Shown piece by piece: positions 33,659 to 40,971 of a DNA stretch of 43,484 bases. The notes below the pieces were generated by a model. The model saw only the letters and a program-made list of their open reading frames with translations. It ran no database searches and was not told the DNA's origin. The stretch is from Paracoccaceae bacterium (GTDB lineage Bacteria > Pseudomonadota > Alphaproteobacteria > Rhodobacterales > Rhodobacteraceae): positions 1 through 43,484 of the forward strand of contig JALTNO010000283.1 of NCBI GenBank assembly GCA_027000645.1, written 5' to 3'. Position numbers and translations under genes: made by a program. Numbering within the stretch: the first letter of the stretch is position 1; every line of letters starts with the position of its first letter.

Positions 33659-34138
33659 ATGTCACGGATCATCGACATCTCGCTGGACGACACCGGCCTG
33701 CCGACCCCAACCCCCGAGATCGAGCAGGAGCGCAAGGTCGCCATCTTCGACCTGCTGGAGGAAAACAGCTTCGATCTGCCCGCGCGCGCGGACCGGGTCG
33801 TGCCCGAAGGCCCCTACCGGCTGCACCTGTCGATCCGCAACAAGCGGCTGGTCTTCGACATCGAAACCGAATCCGGCCACAAGGCGGCCGAGTTCCACCT
33901 TTCGCTGGGGCCGTTCCGGCAGGTGGTGAAGGATTACTTCCAGATCTGCGAAAGCTATTTCAACGCGGTCAAGACCCTGCCGCCCAGCCAGATCGAGACC
34001 ATCGACATGGCCCGGCGCGGCATTCACAACGAAGGCAGCCGGGTGCTGAAGGAGCGGCTGGAGGGCAAGGCCGAGATCGACGACGACACCGCCCGGCGCC
34101 TGTTCACCCTGATCTGCGTGCTGCATTTCGGGGGCTGA
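33659..34138 (+). CDS. UPF0262 family protein
   Basis: A 159-residue protein of the UPF0262 family (ISLDDTGLPTPTPEIEQERK, RLVFDIETESGHKAAEFHLS, IDMARRGIHNEGS). Uncharacterised, restricted mostly to alphaproteobacteria, and usually next to hisD as here. No membrane segment or signal peptide. Confidence 0.87.
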   Translation: MSRIIDISLDDTGLPTPTPEIEQERKVAIFDLLEENSFDLPARADRVVPEGPYRLHLSIRNKRLVFDIETESGHKAAEFHLSLGPFRQVVKDYFQICESYFNAVKTLPPSQIETIDMARRGIHNEGSRVLKERLEGKAEIDDDTARRLFTLICVLHFGG

Positions 34139-34139
34139 G

Positions 34140-34619
34140 GTGGTCGCGCCGCTCCCCCAGTCGGTCCTGTTCTGCTGCGACCACAATGCGTGCCGTTCAC
34201 CCATGGCCGAGGGGATCATGAAGAAATTCTACGGCCGCGGCACCTATGTGCAGTCGGTGGGCGTGCGCAGCGACATGGAGATCGACGGCTTTGCCATCGC
34301 CGTGTGCGCGGAAATCGGCGTCGGGTTGTCCCGGCACCGCTCGCGCTCGTTCGACGACATGGAACAATGGGGCGACGACCTGTCCTCTTTCGACCTGGTG
34401 GTGGCGCTGTCCCCGGCCAGCTTGCGCCGGGCCCAGGAACTGACCCGCTATTTCCACCTGGAGGTGGAATACTGGCAGATCCTCGATCCCACCGGACTTG
34501 GCGAGACGCGCGAGGACAAGCTGAACGCCTACCGCCAGGCGCGCGACCAGATCGTGGCCCGGCTGATCGACAAATGGGGCGCGCCGGTCTCCGAGGAGCC
34601 GGACCGGGCCGGGGGCTGA
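34140..34619 (+). CDS. Low-molecular-weight phosphatase family protein
   Basis: A 159-residue protein with the P-loop CX5RS (CDHNACRS, residues 13-20) near its N-terminus and the acid loop DPTG around residue 120, so it should hydrolyse phosphotyrosine or a related phosphoester. It starts with GTG one base behind the UPF0262 stop. It is the last gene of the murA-hisD run. Confidence 0.85.
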   Translation: MVAPLPQSVLFCCDHNACRSPMAEGIMKKFYGRGTYVQSVGVRSDMEIDGFAIAVCAEIGVGLSRHRSRSFDDMEQWGDDLSSFDLVVALSPASLRRAQELTRYFHLEVEYWQILDPTGLGETREDKLNAYRQARDQIVARLIDKWGAPVSEEPDRAGG

Positions 34620-34639
34620 CATGTGCGAAGACGCGCCGA

Positions 34640-34656
34640 TGTCAGTGGATTGTCAG
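34640..34656 (+). promoter_or_regulatory. TGTCAG direct repeat upstream of the PepSY/two-component operon
   Basis: TGTCAG occurs at 34640-34645 and 34651-34656, 11 bp apart, one helical turn. A -10-like CATACT lies at 34668-34673, so transcription would begin close to the ATG at 34680. OmpR-family regulators bind direct repeats with this spacing near the -35, and the operon encodes such a regulator. Confidence 0.5.
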
Positions 34657-34679
34657 GCCGCCAGGTCCATACTGTCCCG

Positions 34680-35000
34680 ATGAAGCTGCGCATCCTTCCG
34701 ATTCTCCTGCTTGCCGCTGCCCGGCCGGTGCCGGTCGGGGCCTCGGACGACAACCAGCGCGCGCGCGAAGCGGTCGAGGCGCAACAGGCGCTGCCGCTGG
34801 CCGAGATCCTGCCCGGCATCCTTGAACGGTTCGATGCCAGCCTGCTGGAGGCCGAATTCGAAGGCGACCGCAACGGGCCGGTCTATGAATTCGAGCTGAT
34901 CACCGGATCGGGGCAGATGATCGAGGTAAAGGTTGACGCGGCCACTGGCGAGGTGATCGAAATCGAAGGAGATCGCAGCGAGGAAGGGATGGAAGACTGA
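34680..35000 (+). CDS. Periplasmic PepSY-domain protein
   Basis: A 106-residue secreted protein: MKLRILPILLLAAARPVPVG is a signal peptide with probable cleavage after VGA, followed by a PepSY domain whose end reads VKVDAATGEVIEIEGDR. PepSY proteins often regulate partners in the envelope and are frequently encoded beside sensor kinases. Its stop overlaps the response-regulator start as TGATG. It probably modulates the kinase or the cytochromes downstream. The start at 34680 gives the signal peptide; an upstream ATG does not. Confidence 0.78.
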   Translation: MKLRILPILLLAAARPVPVGASDDNQRAREAVEAQQALPLAEILPGILERFDASLLEAEFEGDRNGPVYEFELITGSGQMIEVKVDAATGEVIEIEGDRSEEGMED

Positions 35001-35671
35001 TGCGGGTTCTGGCGGTCGAGGACGACCCGGATATCCTGGCGGACGTGAAGGCGGCGCTCGAATCCTCGGGTTTCAGCGTGGACACCTGCGAAGACGGCGA
35101 AGAGGCGTGGTTTCTCGGCGATACCGAGGATTACGTTCTGGTGGTGCTGGATCTGGGCCTGCCGGGCATGGACGGGCTGAGCGTGCTCAAGCGCTGGCGC
35201 GCGAACGGTCGCGAGATGCCGGTCCTGGTGCTGACCGCCCGCGGTGCCTGGCACGAGCGCGTCGAGGGCATCGAGACCGGCGCCGACGACTACCTGCCCA
35301 AGCCCTTCCGCATGGAGGAACTGGTCGCCCGGGCGCGGGCCCTGGTGCGCCGTTCGGGCGGGATGGGGGCGCCGGTGCAGAGGATGGGCGATCTGACCGT
35401 GGACACCAACCGGATGACGGTGTCGCTGCGCGGCGTTCCGGTGCCGGTGACGGCGCTGGAATATCGCCTGCTGGCCTACCTGCTGCTCAACCGCGACCGG
35501 ACCGTGCCGCCGGGCGAACTGCTCGAACATCTCTATGGTGACGACGACGCGCGCGAGGCCAACGCGCTCGAGGCGGTGGTGGCGCGGCTGCGGCGCAAGC
35601 TGGGCAAGGGCGTGATCGGCACCCGCCGCGGTTTCGGCTATTTCCTCGAGCCGGGGGAGAGCGGCGGGTGA
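35000..35671 (+). CDS. OmpR-family response regulator
   Basis: A 223-residue regulator of the PmrA/QseB type. It has the acidic triad in VEDDPD, Asp51 (VVLDLGLPGMDGL), LTARGAW and the Lys of PKPF, and a winged helix ending VVARLRRKLG...GTRRGFGYFLE. It overlaps both neighbours. The TGTCAG repeats before this operon and before the cytochrome operon are its candidate targets. Confidence 0.9.
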   Translation: MRVLAVEDDPDILADVKAALESSGFSVDTCEDGEEAWFLGDTEDYVLVVLDLGLPGMDGLSVLKRWRANGREMPVLVLTARGAWHERVEGIETGADDYLPKPFRMEELVARARALVRRSGGMGAPVQRMGDLTVDTNRMTVSLRGVPVPVTALEYRLLAYLLLNRDRTVPPGELLEHLYGDDDAREANALEAVVARLRRKLGKGVIGTRRGFGYFLEPGESGG

Positions 35672-37020
35672 AGGGGCGCTCGCTGCGGCTGCGGCTGGTC
35701 GCGGCCAGCGCGATTTCGGTGATGGTGGCGCTGGCGCTGGCCTTTTTCGGCCTGACCCGGCTGTTTGCCTCGCATGTGGAACGCCAGGCGGTGCATGAGC
35801 TGACCGTGCAGCTCGACCAGCTTCTGGCCGGGATCGAGCGCGACGCCGATGGCCGGCTGGTGGTGAGCGACGGCCCCAGCGACGCCCGCTTCGTCCAGCC
35901 CCTGGGCGGGCTTTACTGGCAGATCGAGGCCGAGGGCCGGCAGTTGCGCTCGCGCTCGCTGTGGGATTTCGTCATGCCCCTGCCGGTGGAGGATCTGTCC
36001 GACGGCACCATCCGTGTCCGCACCCTGCCAGGGCCGGGGGGCACGCGGCTGCTGGCGGTGCAGCGCCGGGTGATCCTGCCCGCCCGGCTGGGCCGTGTGC
36101 CCCTGGTCGCGGCGGTGGCCACCGATACCCGGCGGCTGGATAAGGCGGTCGAGGAATTTCGCGAGGATCTGCTGCCCTATACCGGGCTGCTGGCGGTGTT
36201 CCTGATCCTGGCAGCAGGGATCCAGGTGGTCGTGGGCCTGCGCCCGCTCGACAAGGTTGGGCGCAAGGTGGCCGAGGTGCGCTCGGGCGAGATTTCGCGC
36301 CTGGGCTCGGAATTCCCGTCCGAAATCCAGCCCCTTGCGCAAGAGGTCGATGCATTGCTGGCCCAGCGCGAACGCGACATCGAGCAGGCCCGCCGGCGCG
36401 CCGGGGATCTGGCGCATGGGCTCAAGACCCCGCTTCAGGCGCTTCTGGGCGAGGCCGGGCGGCTGCGCGCGGCCGGGCAGGAAGCGGCGGCCGATGCGAT
36501 CGAGCAGATCACCGACACCATGCGCCGGCACGTGGACCGGGAACTTGCGCGGGTGCGCGTGGCTGCCCGCGCCGCCTCGGCGCAGTGCGACCTGGCCGAG
36601 GTTGCCGGGCGGGTGGTCGCGGTGGTGCGGCGCGCGGCCGGGGGAGACGGGTTGCTGTGGCAGCTGGACATTCCCGCCGGAACCCTTGTCGCGGCCGAGG
36701 CCGAGGATGTGCTCGAAATCCTCGGTGCGCTGGTGGAAAATGCCGCCCGCTATGCCCGCAGGCAGGTCCGCCTGAGCGCTGCGGAGCAGGACGGACGCGT
36801 GGTCCTGTCGGTCGAGGATGACGGTCCCGGAATGCCCGACGACCTGATCGGCCGCCTCGGATCGCGTGGCGTGCGTGCCGATGAAAGCGGCCCCGGAACC
36901 GGGCTGGGCCTGGCCATCGCCCGCGAGGTTTCCGAGGCCCTGGGCGGCGGGCTGGAGCTTGGCCGGGGGGCTCTGGGCGGCTGCCGGGTCCGGGTCGTCC
37001 TGCCGCGGGCGGCAATCTGA
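35668..37020 (+). CDS. Membrane sensor histidine kinase
   Basis: A 450-residue QseC/PhoQ-like kinase. One helix at about 12-31, a periplasmic domain to about 168, a second helix at about 171-190, HAMP, then the H-box DLAHGLKTPLQALL with His250, N-box (LVENAARYA), and G-boxes (DDGPGMPD, GPGTGLGLAIA). It starts with GTG overlapping the regulator stop. The signal is unknown; location points to redox, oxygen or nitric oxide status. Confidence 0.9.
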   Translation: MKGRSLRLRLVAASAISVMVALALAFFGLTRLFASHVERQAVHELTVQLDQLLAGIERDADGRLVVSDGPSDARFVQPLGGLYWQIEAEGRQLRSRSLWDFVMPLPVEDLSDGTIRVRTLPGPGGTRLLAVQRRVILPARLGRVPLVAAVATDTRRLDKAVEEFREDLLPYTGLLAVFLILAAGIQVVVGLRPLDKVGRKVAEVRSGEISRLGSEFPSEIQPLAQEVDALLAQRERDIEQARRRAGDLAHGLKTPLQALLGEAGRLRAAGQEAAADAIEQITDTMRRHVDRELARVRVAARAASAQCDLAEVAGRVVAVVRRAAGGDGLLWQLDIPAGTLVAAEAEDVLEILGALVENAARYARRQVRLSAAEQDGRVVLSVEDDGPGMPDDLIGRLGSRGVRADESGPGTGLGLAIAREVSEALGGGLELGRGALGGCRVRVVLPRAAI

Positions 37021-37033
37021 CATTTCGCTGACA
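37017..37033 (-). promoter_or_regulatory. TGTCAG direct repeat between the kinase and cytochrome genes
   Basis: On the reverse strand TGTCAG occurs twice with 11-bp spacing (read rightward, CTGACA at 37017 and 37028), the same unit and spacing as at 34640. It touches the kinase stop and is 68 bases upstream of the cytochrome b561 gene. The opposite orientation weakens the case. It also resembles a degenerate Pho box. Confidence 0.4.
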
Positions 37034-37060
37034 GCGCGGATCAGGGAGCGATCAGCGCCC

Positions 37061-37091
37061 CTTTGCGAAACTCCTCCCGAGTTGAGCAAAG
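37061..37091 (+). promoter_or_regulatory. Inverted repeat reaching the ribosome site of the cytochrome operon
   Basis: CTTTGC and AACTC (37061-37073) pair with GAGTT and GCAAAG (37079-37091) around a CTCCC loop, with a GA/GA internal loop. The right arm includes most of the AAAGG ribosome site eight bases before the ATG at 37101. It could be a DNA operator or an RNA hairpin that limits translation. Confidence 0.45.
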
Positions 37092-37100
37092 GTCGTTCGG

Positions 37101-38258
37101 ATGATGAATCAGTCGCAGATCCTCGCCCCCGATGCGCGCGCCGCCCGGCACCAGGTCTGGGACGTTTTCCTGCGCCTGTTTCACTGGTCGCTGGCGGCGT
37201 CGGTCACGGTGGCGCTGGTGACGGGGTTCCTTCTGGATGCCTCGTGGGTCCGGCTGCACCTGGGCGCGGGCATCCTTGCGGTGATCCTCGTGATGGCGCG
37301 GATCGTCTGGGGGTTTGCCGGCCCGGCCTATGCCCGGTTCGAGCAGTTCCTGCCGCGCCCGGGCGCACTGCGCGCCTATCTGCGCGAACATCTCGCCGGG
37401 GCGCCCCGTCGCCGCCATGTCGGTCACAACCCGCTGGGCGCGCTGATGGTGGTGGCGCTGCTGCTGGCCGTTCTCGGGCTGGGCGCCACCGGTCTTGCCT
37501 ATCTGGGCGGCGGGCTGAAGACCGGGCCGCTGGCCACGATCCTGCCGGCCACGCAGACCGGGTTCTGGTCCGAAACCCATGAAGCCCTGGCCGCGATCAT
37601 CCTCGGCCTGATCGTACTGCATCTTGGCGGCGTGATTCATGAAAGCCGCCGCTGCGGCGAAAACCTGGCGCGGGCCATGGTCACCGGCTGCAAGGAGGCC
37701 CGCTCGGGCGATCTGGTCGCCCCGCACCGGCCGGCCAGGCCGATCCTGGCGGCGGCGGTTGTCCTGGCCCTGCTGGCCTCGGGCGGTGCGGCGGTGGTCG
37801 CCCTGTCAGGCCGGCCGCTGCAGGACCCGCCGGTGGCGGCGGCCGAATTCCCCGCCGTTTACGCCGATGAATGCGCCGCCTGTCACATGGCCTATCACCC
37901 GGCGCTGAGATCGGCTTCGTCCTGGCAGGCGCTGATGGCCCGGCTCGACGACCATTTCGGCGAGGATGCCAGCCTGCCCGACGAGACGGGCGCCGAGATC
38001 ACCGCCTGGCTGACGGCCAATTCCGCCGAAACCGTGGACAACCGCCCCGCCAGCCTGTGGCGCGACCTGTCGCCCCTCCCGGTCGTGGCCTTGCCCGACA
38101 CCCCGCAATGGCAGGAGCTGCACGAGAACGTGGATCCGGCGCTTTTCAAGCGGCGCGCGGTCTATTCGCGGTCGAACTGCGCGGCCTGCCACCGTGACGC
38201 CGAAAGCGGCTGGTTCAGCCCCTTCGCAATTTCCATTCCAAAGGAGAACACGCAATGA
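37101..38258 (+). CDS. Cytochrome b561 fused to a diheme cytochrome c (DHC-like) domain
   Basis: A 385-residue fusion. The N-terminal part is a prokaryotic cytochrome b561 with membrane helices near 29-46, 56-74, 112-135 and 160-178 and heme-ligand histidines (for example 28, 53, 160 and 174). A further helix (214-236) leads to a periplasmic domain with two heme-c sites, CAACH at 258-262 and CAACH at 360-364, resembling the DHC protein encoded two genes later (ECAACHMAYHP, DDHFGEDASL). It should pass electrons from quinol to the periplasmic hemes and on to SHP. In described clusters b561 and DHC are separate genes. ATGA overlap with the SHP gene. Confidence 0.85.
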   Translation: MMNQSQILAPDARAARHQVWDVFLRLFHWSLAASVTVALVTGFLLDASWVRLHLGAGILAVILVMARIVWGFAGPAYARFEQFLPRPGALRAYLREHLAGAPRRRHVGHNPLGALMVVALLLAVLGLGATGLAYLGGGLKTGPLATILPATQTGFWSETHEALAAIILGLIVLHLGGVIHESRRCGENLARAMVTGCKEARSGDLVAPHRPARPILAAAVVLALLASGGAAVVALSGRPLQDPPVAAAEFPAVYADECAACHMAYHPALRSASSWQALMARLDDHFGEDASLPDETGAEITAWLTANSAETVDNRPASLWRDLSPLPVVALPDTPQWQELHENVDPALFKRRAVYSRSNCAACHRDAESGWFSPFAISIPKENTQ

Positions 38259-38650
38259 AAAAAGCCCTGATCCTGCCCGTCCTGCTGGCGATGGCGCCTC
38301 CGGCCTTGGCCGGGGATACCTCGCCCGGGGCGCTGATCGAGGCCTACAGCGCCCAGTCCGGTTCGGCGCCGGTGCCCGAAAACGGCAAGGCCCTGTTTCT
38401 GGGCAAGCATGTCGGGGGCAAGCCCGATACGCCCTCATGCGCGACCTGCCACACGAACGATCCCCGCAAGGGCGGTCAGGCACGGACCGGAAAGCCGATC
38501 GACCCCATGGCCCCTTCGGTGAATCCGAAGCGCTTCACCGATACCAGGTTCGTCGAGAAATGGTTTCGCCGCAACTGCAACTCGGTCCTGGGGCGCGAAT
38601 GCAGCGCGCAGGAAAAGGCGGACATCATCGCCTGGCTGAGCAGCCTGTGA
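38255..38650 (+). CDS. shp: Sphaeroides heme protein, oxygen-binding cytochrome c
   Basis: A 131-residue precursor with signal peptide 1-19 (MKKALILPVLLAMAPPALA). The single heme site is CATCH (62-66). RRNCNSVLGREC carries the Asn that is the sixth heme ligand of SHP: Asn107 here, position 88 after signal removal, the number used for the Rhodobacter sphaeroides protein. In SHP this ligand leaves on reduction, so the heme can bind oxygen or nitric oxide. The partners, b561 and DHC, are adjacent. Start overlaps the b561 stop as ATGA. Confidence 0.9.
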   Translation: MKKALILPVLLAMAPPALAGDTSPGALIEAYSAQSGSAPVPENGKALFLGKHVGGKPDTPSCATCHTNDPRKGGQARTGKPIDPMAPSVNPKRFTDTRFVEKWFRRNCNSVLGRECSAQEKADIIAWLSSL

Positions 38651-38681
38651 CGGACAGATGAGACAACGGAAAGGATCTCAC

Positions 38682-39143
38682 ATGAAACGCAACATTCTTC
38701 TTGCCTCGCTCATCATCGTGGCGATGCCCGCGCTTGCCGATGACGGGCGCATGATACGGCCGGTCACGAACGCATTGACCCAGTCCGAGTGCAGCGCCTG
38801 TCACATGGCCTATCCGGCCGGGTTCCTGCCGGCCCGGTCGTGGAAGAAGATCATGACCACGCTCGAAGATCATTTCGGCGAGGACGCGTCGCTGGACGAA
38901 GCCAGCCGGGCCGAGATCGAGGCCTATCTGGTGGCCAATGCGGCCGATGCCGGCGGGCGGCGGTCGGGGGTGCTGCGGCGGCTGGATGCGGCCGACACGC
39001 CCATGCGGATTTCCGAACTGCCGTGGTTCAGGCGCGAACACAGCGGCGAGGTGTCGCCGCGCCGGCTGAAGAAGGCCGGGTCCTGGGCCAACTGCAACGT
39101 CTGCCACCGCGGCGCGGAAAAGGGCTATTTCGAGGACGACTGA
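38682..39143 (+). CDS. Diheme cytochrome c (DHC type)
   Basis: A 153-residue precursor with signal peptide 1-19 (ending MPALA) and two heme sites, CSACH (37-41) and CNVCH (138-142). The middle has HMAYPAGFLPARSWKKIMTT and then LEDHFGEDASL, as in the DHC proteins that reduce SHP. The start at 38682 has AAAGGA upstream; an ATG at 38658 adds eight residues before the signal. The gene ends the cytochrome operon. Confidence 0.88.
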   Translation: MKRNILLASLIIVAMPALADDGRMIRPVTNALTQSECSACHMAYPAGFLPARSWKKIMTTLEDHFGEDASLDEASRAEIEAYLVANAADAGGRRSGVLRRLDAADTPMRISELPWFRREHSGEVSPRRLKKAGSWANCNVCHRGAEKGYFEDD

Positions 39144-39294
39144 CCCCCCCAGCCCGTCCGGTTGCCGGTCGCAAGGGCCGGCGGCCGGGCGGCACCCACG
39201 CCTCTTCCGGGGCCGTCGATTTGCGGCCGAGGCACATGAGCGCCGGTCAGTCCCACCCCGCAGGGCCGGCGCGCGGCTCGCCCACGGGCGGGCA

Positions 39295-39322
39295 GGCGGG
39301 CACGACCGGAAGCGTGCCCGCC
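39295..39322 (-). terminator. Hairpin directly behind the amidase gene
   Basis: GGCGGGCACG pairs perfectly with CGTGCCCGCC around an eight-base loop, ending one base from the amidase stop codon at 39324. No T-tract. It probably also shields the end of the convergent cytochrome transcript. The gap 39144-39294 has no gene. Confidence 0.5.
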
Positions 39323-39323
39323 C

Positions 39324-40754
39324 TCACCCCATCCGGTCCCAGAGCATGTCGCACATCCGGCCCAGCCGCGCCTCGATCGCGCCTGCGGCATCGACGGCCA
39401 GATCTTCGCGCCAGCGCCGGGCGACGATCTGCACGTTGATCGGCACCGGCCCGTCGGCGAGTTCGGCCAGCCGCGCCGGCACGCAGGCGGCGGGCAGGCC
39501 CATGAAGTTCATCGAATAGGACCACAGCGCCGATCCCAGCACCTCGCGCACGCCGTCGGCGCCTTCGGTGTCGCGGTCGGGACGGAAGAAGGGTTGCGGC
39601 AGGAACGGGGTCAGCACCAGCGGGAAGCGTTCGAGAAACAGCGACCATTCCCTGGCGTAATGGCTGCGCCGGGCCATCGCCTGCAACAGCTCGGCCCCCT
39701 GGAAGGGCGGGAACTGCGCGTAATATTCGTCGAAGATCGCGTTCAGCGTGGGCGAGCCGTACTTGCGCAGATCCTCGCCCATGAGTGCCTGCATCTCTCC
39801 CATCAGCGCGCGATAGCCGTCCAGTGCCGCCTCGCGCAGCACGGGGGGGGTCATTTCCACCACTTCGTATCCGGCATCCACCAGCGCGTCGCGGGCCATG
39901 TCGAGGGCGCGGGAGACCTCGGGGTGCAGGTCGAATTCCCAGGTTTCCTTGGTGAAGGCCACGCGAATCGGGATCTCGGGCCGGTCGCCGCGCCAGGGCA
40001 GGGGGACGTGGAATGGGTCGCGCGGGTCGGGAGCGGCGAGATGGGGCATCGCGAATCCCAGGTCGGCCGCGGTGCGGGCGATCAGCCCCTGTACCGACAT
40101 CGACTGGGCCAGCATCCCCCGTTCGGCGCTCTGGCTCGGGTTCCAGGCGGGCACCCGGCCGAGGCCGGGCTTGATCGCCACCGCCCCGGTGGCAGCGGCG
40201 GGAAAGCGCAGCGAGCCGCCGATATCGTTGCCATGGCCCAGCGGCGCCATGCCGGCCATCACCGACACTGCGGCACCGCCGGAGGAGCCGCCGCAGGAGA
40301 TGTGATCGCCCCAGGGGTTGCGGGTGCGGCCGTAAAGCGGGTTGTCGGTATCGGCGCGGAAGGAGAATTCGGGCGTGTTGGTGCGCCCGATCACCACCGC
40401 GCCCGCCTTCAGCAGGTTGTCCACCACCGGGGCGTTGGCGGGGGCGATCAGGTCCTTCAACGCGGTCACGCCGTTGGTGGTGGCGTGGCCTTTCTGGTCC
40501 ACGTTGACCTTGATCGTCACCGGCACGCCGAAAAGCGGCCCCATGCGCCGGCCCTCGGCGCGGGCGCGGTCAAGATCGCGGGCGCGCTCCAGGGCTTCGT
40601 CGGCGAGGTTTTCGACCACGGCGTTGAGCCGGGGGTTGACCGCGTTCATGCGGTCGATGGCTGCGCGGGTGACGGCCTCGACGGTGATGTCTCCGGCAAG
40701 CGTCCGGGTGGCGATCTCGGCGGCGCTCAGGCGCCACAGGTCTGTATTCGGCAT
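39324..40754 (-). CDS. Amidase signature family enzyme
   Basis: A 476-residue amidase with the Ser-cisSer-Lys triad: Lys82 (VTIKVNVD), Ser157 (CGGSSGGAAVSV) and Ser181 (DIGGSLRFPA). Family members hydrolyse many amides; the substrate is not predictable. The C-terminal MNFMGLPAACVPARLAEL is typical of the stand-alone amidases rather than GatA, which is also longer in context with gatB/C. The start at 40754 has GGGAGAG upstream; the frame continues further up only through a repeat element. Confidence 0.88.
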   Translation of the reverse strand: MPNTDLWRLSAAEIATRTLAGDITVEAVTRAAIDRMNAVNPRLNAVVENLADEALERARDLDRARAEGRRMGPLFGVPVTIKVNVDQKGHATTNGVTALKDLIAPANAPVVDNLLKAGAVVIGRTNTPEFSFRADTDNPLYGRTRNPWGDHISCGGSSGGAAVSVMAGMAPLGHGNDIGGSLRFPAAATGAVAIKPGLGRVPAWNPSQSAERGMLAQSMSVQGLIARTAADLGFAMPHLAAPDPRDPFHVPLPWRGDRPEIPIRVAFTKETWEFDLHPEVSRALDMARDALVDAGYEVVEMTPPVLREAALDGYRALMGEMQALMGEDLRKYGSPTLNAIFDEYYAQFPPFQGAELLQAMARRSHYAREWSLFLERFPLVLTPFLPQPFFRPDRDTEGADGVREVLGSALWSYSMNFMGLPAACVPARLAELADGPVPINVQIVARRWREDLAVDAAGAIEARLGRMCDMLWDRMG

Positions 40755-40888
40755 GGTCGTTCTCTCCCGCCATGCAGCGTAAGCGCGATTCATCCGAACG
40801 CAAGGGAAAGCCGTGCGCAAGCGGCTTGAGGCGGTTTGCGCGGGGCATCGGGGGCCGGCCGGTGGCGGCAGGCGCGGGCGGTTCAGGC

Positions 40889-40957
40889 GGGGGCGCTGCC
40901 CCCGTCCGCCCGCGCGGCGGGCGGACTCCCCCGGAGTATTTTTCGGCAAGATGAAGG
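40889..40957 (+). repeat. Intergenic modular repeat, copy 6
   Basis: Module one is a GGGGG/CCCCC hairpin with CGCTG loop (40889-40903). Module two is a perfect 10-bp inverted repeat, GTCCGCCCGC with GCGGGCGGAC (40904-40926). Module three is the core CCCCCGGAGTATT then TTTCGGCAAGATGAAGG (40928-40957). It points against the direction of both flanking leftward genes, 15 bases behind the reductase stop. Confidence 0.8.
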
Positions 40958-40971
40958 AGACGGCGTGCCGG

